DNA of 59,418 nucleotides from Lentibacillus halodurans (GTDB lineage Bacteria > Bacillota > Bacilli > Bacillales > Amphibacillaceae): NCBI RefSeq assembly GCF_900112045.1, contig NZ_FOJW01000019.1, forward strand, positions 1 to 59,418, written 5' to 3'. Below, piece by piece: positions 35,068 through 44,683 of the stretch (the first letter of the stretch is position 1; every line of letters starts with the position of its first letter). The notes beneath the pieces are model-generated. The model ran no database searches. It saw only the letters and a program-made list of their open reading frames with translations, and was not told the DNA's origin. A program made the translations under genes and the position numbers.

Positions 35068-36558
35068 TTAACCTTCCTTTTTGAACAGATTAATAGATTT
35101 CTTCAATAATGGAGTAGATTGAATAATCGACACTAGTGCAATAAATAAAAGTATTGCTGAAGTAGGGTTTCTAAGAAATACTAACCAATCTCCATCTCCT
35201 ATAATTAATGATTGATGTAAACTGGTATCCAGCATTGCTCCAAGTATCATCCCTATAACCAGTGGTGCTACTGATATATTCAACTTGTCCATGAAATAAC
35301 CAACAATTCCAAATGTAAACATAATCATGACATCAGCCATACTATTATTCACAGCAAAAGTCCCTATTACAGCCATTAACACAATTATAGGTGCTAATAT
35401 CTTGCTAGGTATTTTAGTAACTCCCACAGCTAATCTAGTGTACAGAAGACCTAAGCCAAACAAGAACAGGGTACTAATCAACACCGCCCAAAGTAACGTA
35501 TATGTTACATCTGCATACTCAGACATTAATGTTGGACCCGGCATAATCCCATGTATCATTAGAGCTCCAAGTAATACAGCTGTGGTTGAACTTCCAGGTA
35601 CTCCTAAGGTAATGGTAGGTATAAGAGCACCGCCAACTACTGCATTATTTGCCGCCTCTGGTGCCGCTAACCCCTCAGGGTGACCGGTACCGAATTTGTT
35701 CTTTTCTTTCGAAAATCTTTTAGCTTCGTTATAACTAAACCAACTCGCTGTATCTCCTCCAGTGCCAGGGATAAGCCCTGTAAATACACCAATCACACCC
35801 GAACGCGCCAAGGTCATTTTAAAAGATTTTATTTCCTTCCATGTGGGCAACATTTTTCCCTTGATTTTACTTGCTTTTACTTTCTCACTATCTTTTTCTA
35901 CTAATTTAAAAGCCTGCGGAATTGAAAAAAGACCAATCAGAGCAACGACAAAAGATATTCCATCAAACAAATATACACTACCAAAAGTAAATCGAGTAGA
36001 TCCTGTAATGGGATCCATTCCTATTAAGGAAATTAATACACCTATTGCCCCTGATAAAAGACCTTTTATAACAGAGCCTGTGGAAAGAGAACCGATAATT
36101 GTCAGGCCTAAGACAGCAATCGCAAATAGCTCCACGGCACCAATTGCAAGAGCTACCTGTCCCAAAAGAGGAGCAACAGTCAAAAGAACTATACCACTTA
36201 TAATACCACCAACAAGAGAAGAAGTGAGTGAAATGCCCATAGCCTTCCCAGCCTGCCCTCTTTCAGTCATCTGATATCCATCTAATACAGTTGCCGCAGC
36301 AGCAGGCGTTCCAGGTGTATTAACTAAAATAGCTAATATAGACCCACCGTACATTGCACCCATGTATAAAGATGTCAACATAGTAATTCCCGTTGCAGGA
36401 TCCATTCCAAATGTAAGCGGTAAAAGTATTGCAATTGCCATTGTTGCAGATAAACCAGGCATTGAACCTACAAATAAACCAAGACTCATCCCAGCAATGA
36501 TAGCTAAGATACTTGTAATTGATAACACATTTGCTAGGCCCAGCATAATTTCATTCAT
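35068..36558 (-). CDS. tctA: Tripartite tricarboxylate transporter, large permease TctA
   Basis: A 496-residue membrane protein with about twelve helices and the TctA signatures: GLFVGSMPGLSATMAIAILLP near the start, GAMYGGSILAILVNTPGTPAAA, and FTGLIPGTGGDTASW. It transports carboxylates with TctB and the binding protein TctC. Lies 15 bases after tctB; start ATG 36558 behind AAGGGGGG. The downstream catabolic genes suggest a tetronate-type substrate. Confidence 0.93.
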   Translation of the reverse strand: MNEIMLGLANVLSITSILAIIAGMSLGLFVGSMPGLSATMAIAILLPLTFGMDPATGITMLTSLYMGAMYGGSILAILVNTPGTPAAAATVLDGYQMTERGQAGKAMGISLTSSLVGGIISGIVLLTVAPLLGQVALAIGAVELFAIAVLGLTIIGSLSTGSVIKGLLSGAIGVLISLIGMDPITGSTRFTFGSVYLFDGISFVVALIGLFSIPQAFKLVEKDSEKVKASKIKGKMLPTWKEIKSFKMTLARSGVIGVFTGLIPGTGGDTASWFSYNEAKRFSKEKNKFGTGHPEGLAAPEAANNAVVGGALIPTITLGVPGSSTTAVLLGALMIHGIMPGPTLMSEYADVTYTLLWAVLISTLFLFGLGLLYTRLAVGVTKIPSKILAPIIVLMAVIGTFAVNNSMADVMIMFTFGIVGYFMDKLNISVAPLVIGMILGAMLDTSLHQSLIIGDGDWLVFLRNPTSAILLFIALVSIIQSTPLLKKSINLFKKEG

Positions 36559-36573
36559 TTTAGTCCCCCCTTC

Positions 36574-37023
36574 CTAGGACAATACCCCCATCGGTATCGG
36601 TATATTTAAAAACAAATTAAATACCGCGTAAACAAAAGCTGTAAACCCTATAGATAAAATAAAGGCTAATATAACATTAGTCGCTCTTAAATACATAAAT
36701 ACTCCGAAACTAAAAATTGGTGTTAAGATAAAATAGCCAATAATATCTAAGAAAAAAATATATAATGCAATTGAAATCCCAAAAAGAAATACTCGCTTAA
36801 CATTTATGTTTTCTTTTTCAACCTGCTCATTTGTATTAGTCGCTTTCTTATGCTCAATAAAAGCTTGAATAAACATCGCTATAGCAAGAATAGCGATTAA
36901 AACTATTACAATTTGAGGTAACCTTGCAGCAGTATCTGGCAATTTTAGTGATTCTATGAAAAAAATAGATACGAAAACCAGAATCGATCCACTTGCAATT
37001 GTATATTTTAATAATATTGACAT
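36574..37023 (-). CDS. tctB: Tripartite tricarboxylate transporter, small subunit TctB
   Basis: A 149-residue protein with four hydrophobic helices, as usual for TctB. The frame is open to 37071, but AAGGGGGG precedes ATG 37023, giving a typical length. Located between tctC and tctA. Confidence 0.88.
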   Translation of the reverse strand: MSILLKYTIASGSILVFVSIFFIESLKLPDTAARLPQIVIVLIAILAIAMFIQAFIEHKKATNTNEQVEKENINVKRVFLFGISIALYIFFLDIIGYFILTPIFSFGVFMYLRATNVILAFILSIGFTAFVYAVFNLFLNIPIPMGVLS

Positions 37024-37093
37024 TTTAACCCCCCTTATGGGATGGAAGAAGAAGAGACCTTCCTCCTCCATATTTTTCTATAAATCCAGCGAG

Positions 37094-38146
37094 TTATCCC
37101 TCATACTCATCCTTTACTTCATCCCAAATCTCTGAAGTTGTTTCTTCTTGTTCATTTAGATAATTAATATATTCTTCCCCAATTTTAATATCAACTGGGA
37201 GCGAGACTTCTTCTAGAGATTTTTTAAACTCATCATCCTCACTTAACTGTTCGAAGGCCTCATACAATTCTTGCTTTGCATCTTCGGGTATGCCTTTTGG
37301 TGCAGTATAGCCACGAGAAGAACCAGTCACCAAATCCACACCTAGTTCCTTTAGAGTAGGAACATCCGGTAATAAATCCATTCTTTCTTCACTCATAACA
37401 GCTAGTGCTTTTAAGTTTCCTTCGTTAACTTGTGAAAAAACTACACCAAGGTTGTTAAAGCTAGCCGCTACATCTCCTCCAGCTGCTGCTTGCCACGATG
37501 GTCCATCCCCATCGTAAGGAGCCATTTCAACTTCTAAGCCAGTTGTATTCATCCACCTGAGTGTAGTGAAAAAGTCATCCCCACCAACACCTGAATGTGA
37601 AACGGTTAGATCACCAGGGTTTTCTTCAACATAATTAGCAAAGTCCTCATAAGTATCAAATTGACTATCATTTGGCACAACAATTACACCTGGATCTGTT
37701 ACAACATTTGCGATTGGCTCTAATTCATCTAGCCTATAATCAAGTTCGGGGTTCAAAATATAATTTGAGACAACTTGAGGCGATGGTGTAACACTAATTG
37801 TGTATCCATCGTTCTCCGCTTGTTGTGCTAGCCTAGTCCAGGCTATTGCTCCTGAAGCTCCGGGATTATATTCATTAACAAAATTAGCATCAAGATATTC
37901 TTGGAGATAAGGTTGCGTTAACTGAGCTAATTGATCGCTTCCTCCACCAGGATCAAATCCTATCAAAACATTAATGTCGTTATTCGGATAGCCGGATTCC
38001 GCGTTTTCTGCTTCTGCACTATCATTATTCCCCTCGCCCTCAGATTCCGTACCACTTGTGTGGTTGCTGCAAGCTACTAAGAGTAGTAAAAGTGCCAACA
38101 AGGTTATTGTTACAAATCTCTTCTTCCCAAACATTACGTCTAACAT
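37094..38146 (-). CDS. tctC: Tripartite tricarboxylate transporter, substrate-binding lipoprotein TctC
   Basis: About 350 residues. Lipoprotein signal with lipobox LVAC followed by an acidic linker, then the TTT binding fold: NVLIGFDPGGGSDQLAQL, NEYNPGASGAIAWT, DPGVIVVPND, SGVGGDDFFT, RGYTAPKGIPEDAKQELYEAF. It captures a carboxylate outside the membrane. GGAGGAGGATGAAG puts the start at ATG 38146. First gene of tctCBA; GntR-type operator in its promoter. Confidence 0.9.
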   Translation of the reverse strand: MLDVMFGKKRFVTITLLALLLLLVACSNHTSGTESEGEGNNDSAEAENAESGYPNNDINVLIGFDPGGGSDQLAQLTQPYLQEYLDANFVNEYNPGASGAIAWTRLAQQAENDGYTISVTPSPQVVSNYILNPELDYRLDELEPIANVVTDPGVIVVPNDSQFDTYEDFANYVEENPGDLTVSHSGVGGDDFFTTLRWMNTTGLEVEMAPYDGDGPSWQAAAGGDVAASFNNLGVVFSQVNEGNLKALAVMSEERMDLLPDVPTLKELGVDLVTGSSRGYTAPKGIPEDAKQELYEAFEQLSEDDEFKKSLEEVSLPVDIKIGEEYINYLNEQEETTSEIWDEVKDEYEG

Positions 38147-38902
38147 CTTCATCCTCCTCCATAAATTAGATTTCAGAAATAACCACCGATATATCAAGAA
38201 TTTGATAAAGGTTTTAATATTACAAATTAGTAGTAAATTAACTATAAATCACCAACAACGCCTTCTTTCCTTTTTTTACAGTTATTTATATAGAGTTTTT
38301 TAACCTTCATACTTTTAACTCCTTTCTTTTAAACTATCAACAATTGATTTGATTCTAACCCCCTTCACTTAATAATCCTTCTAACTAACCTGGTCAAATA
38401 TGTAATCGCTATCAATAATTTAAATTAAATTCTGTGGAATGTTTAACCAAGAGTTTCAACTAACAAGTGTCTTGATATCGGTTACATAATAAATATTTAA
38501 AAGTTAATCCACTTCCTTCAATGTAATTGTGTTGATGTTTAAAATATACATAAAATGTATTTGTTAGTCAATAATTTTTTTATTAATTTAAAAAATTATT
38601 GAAATATATATTCACAATAACCTTCTCAAAGTTAGTCACCTCCATAATAATTTTCTTATAATTAAACACTGATTTATAGAATATAATATTCCGGCAAGAC
38701 ACTCACAAATCTTTCAAAGCAATGTATATTGCTTTATCATTGTTTAAAAGTGTAGTTCTCAATTAAAGGGATAATAAAAAAGGCCACCAGTTGTATTTAA
38801 GCCAGTGGCTCCAATTGATTATTTAAGTTCGACAAAATTCATGAGATTTCGGTTACTTCTCCGGGTGTAAACCCGACCGGGGAAAGTTCCCCGATAAACC
38901 TA
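38147..38902. other. Long AT-rich leader and promoter region of tctC
   Basis: About 400 bases separate the promoter at 38543 from tctC, an unusually long untranslated leader; I see no reading frame with a good start and no known riboswitch motif in it. To the right of the promoter is a hairpin (about 38786-38813, GCCACCAG ... CAGTGGC). Confidence 0.45.
38543..38571 (-). promoter_or_regulatory. tctC promoter with GntR-type operator
   Basis: Leftward TTGACT (38571-38566), 17 bases, TATATT (38548-38543). The spacer and -10 hold ATACAT-AAA-ATGTAT (38546-38560), the same core as in the gntR promoter. Confidence 0.75.
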
Positions 38903-39105
38903 CATGCCAATAACTTCTCGTGATTCTGTTTCTTCTGTCTCGCTTACGGCCATCATGAAGCTTCCGATGACACAGATGCTGACGTTCAAGAGGAGTCCCC
39001 ACAGGCCACTCAAAATGTTCAGCAATGACAGATCAAAAATGGTCATGACCGATGCGACAATGGTCCCTGCAAGTACCCCTGCGAAGACCGCATTAAGTTT
39101 ATTGG
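38903..39105 (-). pseudogene. Sodium:solute symporter C-terminal relic
   Basis: Leftward frame NKLNAVFAGVLAGTIVASVM, FDLSLLNILSGLWGLLLNV, then SETEETESREVIGM and stop at 38903. The last two membrane helices and tail of what looks like an SSS-type symporter, visibly GC-richer than its surroundings. Truncated at about 39095, where the integrase relic starts. Confidence 0.5.
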
Positions 39106-39260
39106 CCGAGGCTGGCGTTAGTCTAGAACGTATTATGGAAAGATTAGGTCACTCAGAGGACAAAACCACCAAACAAATATATTTGCATACAACACAATCT
39201 GTAAGGAAAAGAGATTCTGAAAAATTCAGTAATCTAATGAAAACAATCACCAATTTTTAA
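39095..39260 (+). pseudogene. Phage-type tyrosine integrase C-terminal relic
   Basis: Reads LSLLAEAGVSLERIMERLGH, SEDKTTKQIYLHTTQSVRKR and stop. These are the last catalytic motifs (LGH and the tyrosine in IYLH) of a Tn916/phage-type integrase. The rest is missing. A perfect hairpin follows 26 bases later. Confidence 0.8.
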
Positions 39261-39285
39261 GTCCAAAAATGTTTTGTGAGCAAAA

Positions 39286-39316
39286 TTGTGACCACAACTT
39301 TAAGTTGTGGTCACAA
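39286..39316. terminator. Perfect hairpin after the integrase relic
   Basis: TTGTGACCACAACTT, one base, AAGTTGTGGTCACAA. Very stable; probably the integrase terminator or an element-end structure. Confidence 0.6.
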
Positions 39317-39489
39317 ATCATTGTCATATCAGGTTTAATAGGAGGCGTTTTACAACATGCCGCCCGTACTTGACTGTTTTATTTGGGATTTTGTAGGTCC
39401 CTAATTTCTATCCTTTTGTATTATTGGGAACATTAAAATACGAAATTGCTTTCACTCATTTTCGTGTTTTTATTGAAATTTGTGAGGTT

Positions 39490-39514
39490 TATGTGAGGTT
39501 TTAAACCTCACATA
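39490..39514. repeat. 25-base palindrome
   Basis: TATGTGAGGTTT, one T, AAACCTCACATA; half of it (TGTGAGGTTT) is also present just upstream at 39481-39490. Function unknown. Confidence 0.4.
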
Positions 39515-39530
39515 AGTTCTTTCACATTAC

Positions 39531-39560
39531 CTCTTAAACAAACGCGCCCGTTAACGGATA
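39531..39560. repeat. Dispersed GCGCCC/CGGAA repeat, copy 1
   Basis: Contains GCGCCCGTTAACGGATA. Related copies lie at 44051, 47637, 51092 and 51889, with weaker ones elsewhere in 39-52 kb. Confidence 0.5.
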
Positions 39561-39630
39561 AACGGGAGGTTTTGAAAAAGTGAAATGGTAATAATTAGCG
39601 TTGATAAGGATCCTGCAGACAATAAAGTTA

Positions 39631-39738
39631 TCATTTTTCGTCTGTTATCTTTTTTGAAGGTTTAACAGCCTCTCGGGACACCGCAATCAATATAACGATA
39701 GAAAATATAGCTGCTATGGTTATAACATCTGTGGACAT
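39631..39738 (-). CDS. Possible 35-residue membrane peptide
   Basis: GGAGCTATCAAAT then MSTDVITIAAIFSIVILIAV and a basic tail. One membrane helix with charged C-terminus, the layout of TxpA/holin-like toxins, but I see no clear antisense RNA here. Real or chance cannot be settled from sequence alone. Confidence 0.4.
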   Translation of the reverse strand: MSTDVITIAAIFSIVILIAVSREAVKPSKKITDEK

Positions 39739-39861
39739 ATTTGATAGCTCCTTAATTCACACAATATCTGAATTTTAACATACATTATTCCGCAACATGA
39801 CCCCACAATGGCAAATTGGGCGCTGCTGTTTATTCCGGAAGCGCGCCCTTTCGTATTATAT

Positions 39862-39889
39862 GGTCAGCTAGTCATTGTACTGGCTGACC
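39862..39889 (+). terminator. Hairpin before the IS110 left end
   Basis: GGTCAGC and GCTGACC form a 7-base stem with a 14-base loop, followed by TATTTT. It lies at the presumed left border of the IS110 element. Confidence 0.4.
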
Positions 39890-39899
39890 TATTTTAATA

Positions 39900-40075
39900 G
39901 GTTTTATCCTTGAGGTAGTCGGGGTAGGACGCTGGCGCCCGTGGGACTTGGATCCCGTCCGCAATACAGTCCACCCCCTCCTTGTAGAAGCATGTTTGAG
40001 GCTGGTTGGGACGCGATCCCGCATAACAAGCGAAGCTATGAAACTACAAGGGATGTCAGGGGCGTACCGGCGAAT
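39900..40075 (+). ncRNA. Probable IS110 bridge RNA
   Basis: The untranslated stretch before the transposase folds into two bulged hairpins. First: GGGGT-A-GGAC (39921-39930) pairs with GTCCACCCC (39969-39977); inside are two unpaired strands and a small apical stem GGGA/TCCC (39943-39955). Second: CCTTGTAG (39980-39987) pairs with CTACAAGG (40044-40051), again with two internal strands and an apical GGGA/TCCC (40008-40020). Two guide-bearing loops upstream of an IS110-group recombinase is the layout of the bridge RNA that pairs with target and donor DNA. The exact ends are estimates. Confidence 0.65.
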
Positions 40076-40098
40076 TTATTAAAGGAGTTTTGATTACT

Positions 40099-41298
40099 AT
40101 GAATCCTGTCATTGGCCTGGATGTCGCAAAAGAAGAAAGCCAGGTCCAAGCCTTTTTACAAAGGAAAAAACCTTATAAGAAAAGTTTTAAATTTGAACAC
40201 CATCTACAAGGACTTCACGCTTTTTATCAGTTTTATAAGGAAGTGGAACAGGTTTCAGGACAACCTCCGGCTGTCATCTTTGAATCCACGGGGCACTATC
40301 ATGAGCCTGTGCTTCAATTTCTGGAGGATCAGGCTATAACGTATTATTTGATCAATCCAGTGGTTTCTTATGAGGCCAGGAAAACGAGTCTGCGTAAGGT
40401 GAAAACGGATAAAATCGATGCCTTCCATCTGGGGGAGTTGTATTACAAAGAAGATCTGGAAGTATTTCAGAGGAAAACCGAGCAATACCTGAATCTGCGG
40501 CAATTAACCAGGCAACACAGCGCTTTAACAGATAGCTATGTTGAAATAAAACTGCAGTTTCAGGCTGCTGTGGACCATATTTTCCTAGAATATCATAAGG
40601 TTTTCAGTAATCTTTGTGGCAAGTTGTCGTTAAACACCTTACTGCACTATCCGACTGCTACGGATGTTCAAAAAGTCTCCCAGCAGACATTGGCCGATGA
40701 GATGCGTCAATTCGGGACAAGGCGTTCCCATGCATGGTTTTTGGATAAAGCAGCTCAATTAAAGGCTGCAGCGAATCGTAATCCCTTTCAACACCCTGTT
40801 TGTTATGGTCACGTTGTGAGCCTGCAGATGTATATTCAAATGCTATTTCAATACCAGGAACACCTATCCAAATTACAAAAAGAAATAGATGCCCTGGCTA
40901 AGACCTTTGAAGACTATGACGTGGTCCAATCGGTTCCTGGTATCGGAGAAAAGATTGGGGCAACAATCATCTCCGAAATCGGGGGAATCGATCAGTTCGA
41001 ACACCCAAAGCAACTGGCTGCCTGTGCGGGACTAGATCCGAGTGTTTTTGAGTCAGGCAAATATAAAGCATCCATCAACCGCATCACGAAAAGAGGATCA
41101 TCAAGATTGCGTCAGGCCCTTTATACGGCTGTACAATGCGGTCTTGCCAAAAACCGAAACAAGAAACTTATAGCCTTTTACAATCGCAAAAGAAACGAGG
41201 GCAAACCACACAAGGTTGCTGTGATTGCCTGTGCCAATAAACTCGTTCACTGGATCCATGCCATGTTAGAACGTCAGGAAGTCTTTGTAGATCCTTAA
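40099..41298 (+). CDS. IS110-family transposase (DEDD recombinase)
   Basis: An intact 400-residue IS110 transposase. N-terminal RuvC-like DEDD domain: Asp8 in GLDVAKE, Glu62 in FESTGHYHE, Asp104 and Asp107 in KTDKIDAFH. C-terminal Tnp domain: SVPGIGEKIGATIISEIGG (helix-hairpin-helix) and KRGSSRLRQAL (333-338 region) with the catalytic Ser. It excises and inserts the element guided by its bridge RNA. ATG 40099 with AAAGGAG; a TTG at 40090 is in frame but not needed. A related copy lies at the right edge. Confidence 0.95.
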   Translation: MNPVIGLDVAKEESQVQAFLQRKKPYKKSFKFEHHLQGLHAFYQFYKEVEQVSGQPPAVIFESTGHYHEPVLQFLEDQAITYYLINPVVSYEARKTSLRKVKTDKIDAFHLGELYYKEDLEVFQRKTEQYLNLRQLTRQHSALTDSYVEIKLQFQAAVDHIFLEYHKVFSNLCGKLSLNTLLHYPTATDVQKVSQQTLADEMRQFGTRRSHAWFLDKAAQLKAAANRNPFQHPVCYGHVVSLQMYIQMLFQYQEHLSKLQKEIDALAKTFEDYDVVQSVPGIGEKIGATIISEIGGIDQFEHPKQLAACAGLDPSVFESGKYKASINRITKRGSSRLRQALYTAVQCGLAKNRNKKLIAFYNRKRNEGKPHKVAVIACANKLVHWIHAMLERQEVFVDP

Positions 41299-41557
41299 GT
41301 TACTAAAATTATGAACATTCCGAAACCTTATCGGTTGAACGGTAAGGGTATTTGGTATGCTCAATTTTTAGTGTAACATGTTTTTTTAACTTTTTTAGCC
41401 TTGAATGTTGACAACTATTGGCTGGTATTGCGGAAGATCAGGACAATTATTTGATTGCTGCTTTTAAGTTGTTTTTAAATATATTTTAAGCCGTTTATTT
41501 TATATAATGTGCAACTCGATAAATTTGAATTTATAGACTAGGGAAGTGATTTGAAAG

Positions 41558-42125
41558 TTGATACAACAACCAAAAAATAAAAAGAGGTATCTATTTATAC
41601 TCTTGGGCGTTTATATAGTTGTATTGGTATACTTCATGTTTTTCGGATATAGACGTCCGCAGTTCGCAGGTTTAACGAATATCGATATTCGTTAATACCT
41701 GTTCGGATCCCTTGTGGCTTCCTAAACATTTTTCAATAGATATTATCAAAATCTGGATCTTTGCTCTAGGCAACCTTCTAGTATTTATTCCATTTGGAAT
41801 ACTTGTGCCGATGGTGTTTGAAAATCATTTTAAAACATACTTTAAGTTTATTAGCTTGTTTGTGTTTTTTATTCTATGTATGGAAATTGTTCAAATGGTA
41901 ACTTATTTAGGAAGCTTTGATACAGAGGATATTATTGTAAATACAATGGGTGCAACAATTGGCTACTGCTCATACAAAGTAAGCGAACGTATGAATACTT
42001 CAAGAAAGAATTTGGTTTCTATGGGATTGTCCATTGTGGGATTATCTTTGTTGATGTTTCTCATAGCGTGGGTATTTAACATTACGATCACACCATATCT
42101 TGAAAATACATTCGGAGTTTATTAG
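41558..42125 (+). pseudogene. VanZ-family membrane protein, two frameshifts
   Basis: From TTG 41558: KNKKRYLFILLGVYIVVLVY, then FMFFGYRRPQFAGLT. Homology continues in a second frame as EYRYSLIPVRIP and in a third as LWLPKHFSIDIIKIWIFALG, LLVFIPFGILVPMVF to 42125. Each change is a single missing base (near 41684 and 41710). VanZ proteins are membrane proteins linked to teicoplanin tolerance. Either decayed or affected by sequencing errors. Confidence 0.75.
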
Positions 42126-42367
42126 GGTAATTCTAGTTTATCTGGAAGTGGAAATTATGAATGAGGAGTTTGGTTAAATAGCGTTTTAAGTTAAAGTAAA
42201 AATACCAAACCCTTGTTCAACATAACTGCACCTTTAAGTTGTAACTGCTAAACTGAATTTAACAGTATCTGCTTGATACAATTGAACACTTTTTATCTAT
42301 TACTTCCCTCCAACAGGTAAAATTAACAAATAAGCTAATTTATTCCATAATCGCGCCTGTAAAAAAA

Positions 42368-42410
42368 AGAGGGTATCCTCAAAAACCGCTTGGCTTTTGG
42401 AGAACCCTCT
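42368..42410 (-). terminator. Terminator of the aldo/keto reductase gene
   Basis: Leftward AGAGGGT, TCTCCAAAAGCC ... GGTTTTTGAGGA, ACCCTCT, then a run of eight or more T. 53 bases after the stop codon. Confidence 0.8.
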
Positions 42411-42462
42411 TCCTTTATGCATATGAGGATATCGCTTGATGAATTTACGGTTCGATCAAAGA

Positions 42463-43332
<870 letters not shown>

Positions 43333-43430
43333 TCAAATATAAAATAGCAAACGGCCGCAAATCCCGGGAATCGGGTACCGCAGCTGGGGTTCCGCTTACG
43401 GCCGATTTGCTTTATAATAAGCATATCGCT

Positions 43431-43445
43431 TTCGTGTTACACGAA
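43431..43445. promoter_or_regulatory. Candidate MerR operator
   Basis: Perfect palindrome TTCGTGT-T-ACACGAA midway between the divergent AKR and MerR genes, 40 bases before the MerR start. The -35/-10 boxes around it are not clear. Confidence 0.5.
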
Positions 43446-43485
43446 GGCAAGCGATTTTTAATATTTTTTTCAAGGAGGATTACAC

Positions 43486-43944
43486 ATGCATACGGTCAAA
43501 GAAGCCGCCCTGATAACGGGACTCACCGAGCACGCTGTACGCTTTTATACCGATAAAGGGTTGGTGCCAAGCGTATCGCGCAATAAGAATAATATCCGGT
43601 TGTTCGACGAAGAATCGATCAACTGGCTGTATGGCGCCAAATGCCTCAAGCAGACCGGGATGCCGATTGAAAAAATCAAAACGTACGTCGACCTCTGCCT
43701 CGAGGGTGATTCGACCGTCCCGCAGCGCTTCGCACTTATAAAGGAGTATAAAGAAGCGGCGCTCGTTCAGCTCGAAGAAGCCAAGCGGCGCGTCTCCCAT
43801 TTGGAACAAAAAACCACACAATATCAGGCCATTCTGGAACACCGCATCCCAGACACAACTAATCCCAGCAAATGGGAAAAAAATCGGAAGGACGCGAACG
43901 GTGGTCCAGCATTCCGGAAAAAGATAGTATCGCAGCCGTCCTAG
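43486..43944 (+). CDS. MerR-family regulator
   Basis: A 152-residue MerR protein: MHTVKEAALITGLTEHAVRF with YTDKGLVPSVSR (winged helix), then IEKIKTYVDLCLEGDSTVPQR and a coiled-coil dimerisation helix. No Cys-rich metal site, so it is the organic/aldehyde-sensing type. AAGGAGG before ATG. Divergent partner of the aldo/keto reductase, with the same elevated GC. Confidence 0.9.
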   Translation: MHTVKEAALITGLTEHAVRFYTDKGLVPSVSRNKNNIRLFDEESINWLYGAKCLKQTGMPIEKIKTYVDLCLEGDSTVPQRFALIKEYKEAALVQLEEAKRRVSHLEQKTTQYQAILEHRIPDTTNPSKWEKNRKDANGGPAFRKKIVSQPS

Positions 43945-43968
43945 AAAATACCCATATGAAGAAACAGG

Positions 43969-43987
43969 GGGTAGAAATATTCTACCC
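43969..43987 (+). terminator. Hairpin after merR
   Basis: GGGTAGAA-ATA-TTCTACCC, followed by TCGTTTCG. Weak T-run; probable terminator. Confidence 0.5.
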
Positions 43988-44050
43988 TCGTTTCGTTGAG
44001 AATGACGACTATCATTTTCAATTTATTCTATAATCCATGTAAGCGCAATC

Positions 44051-44082
44051 CTTATTCAATTACTGCGTCCTTTAACGGAATA
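44051..44082. repeat. Dispersed GCGCCC/CGGAA repeat, copy 2
   Basis: CTTATTCAATTACTGCGTCC followed by TTTAACGGAATA; best match to the copy at 51889. Confidence 0.5.
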
Positions 44083-44122
44083 GTTGACCATATTCTAAGG
44101 TTGTGGAATACTTAATAATAAT

Positions 44123-44154
44123 AAAAAAGCTGACACTAAATAATCAGCTTTTTT
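44123..44154 (-). terminator. Terminator of the DUF3231-associated relic
   Basis: AAAAAAGCTGA and TCAGCTTTTTT, 11-base perfect stem overlapping the end of the membrane-protein relic; works on both strands. Confidence 0.7.
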
Positions 44155-44598
44155 CTGATAATCCTCTGTAATAAAAATCCAACAAGCAACCCTGGAATGA
44201 CACTTAATATTGGAAGCCAAATTGGCCCCAACAATACCCAAATAGTGTAAGTTTAGATGAATAAATGGTTCCTACGGTCACAAAATAGGCTGAAAATACA
44301 AAAGGTTAAAAGGAATATGGTTTTTTTCCACCGCCTGCATCTTTATAGGCATCCCACATCGCAAAGAAATACAGACAAGGATAGAACATCAACCAGCCAT
44401 AATTCGTTTGTTGAATTGCTTTTTCAATTTCCCATGAAAACTTGATATAATGATTTCGTTAAAGTTAGATTGAACGTTAATCAGAAATTCCAATGCAATA
44501 AAAAGTAATCCTTTAAGGAACTTACCGTTTAAAATTTGGCCAAAACCCAGTAACGCAATACTCCAAAAGAGTTTTTCATACTTATTATTTCGATTCAT
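44136..44598 (-). pseudogene. Membrane protein paired with DUF3231, frameshifted
   Basis: From ATG 44598: MNRNNKYEKLFWSIALLGFG, LEFLINVQSNFNEIIISSFHG; after a one-base shift EIEKAIQQTNYGWLMFYPCL, YFFAMWDAYKDAGGGKKPYS, then an in-frame TAA, FVFSAYFVTVGTIYSSKL, and after a further shift WLPILSVIPGLLVGFLLQRI to stop at 44136. The reconstructed protein has about five helices. A homologous relic follows the DUF3231 gene at 21862. Confidence 0.65.
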
Positions 44599-44683
44599 AT
44601 TACCAATCCAAATTATCGCAGATGTTATTTTTGCTTTTCTTCCTGTAATAAAGACAACGACAGTATTGACAACTCTTATGTCT

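Noticed and set aside
38058-38303. 81-codon rightward frame over the tctC start
   Set aside because: Antisense to the lipoprotein signal and leader, AT-rich, no ribosome site.
38147-38542. Long tctC leader considered as a riboswitch
   Set aside because: No known aptamer core and no terminator next to the start codon could be found by eye.
39286-39514. Palindromes considered as a CRISPR or attachment array
   Set aside because: Only single palindromes without regular spacers or repeated units.
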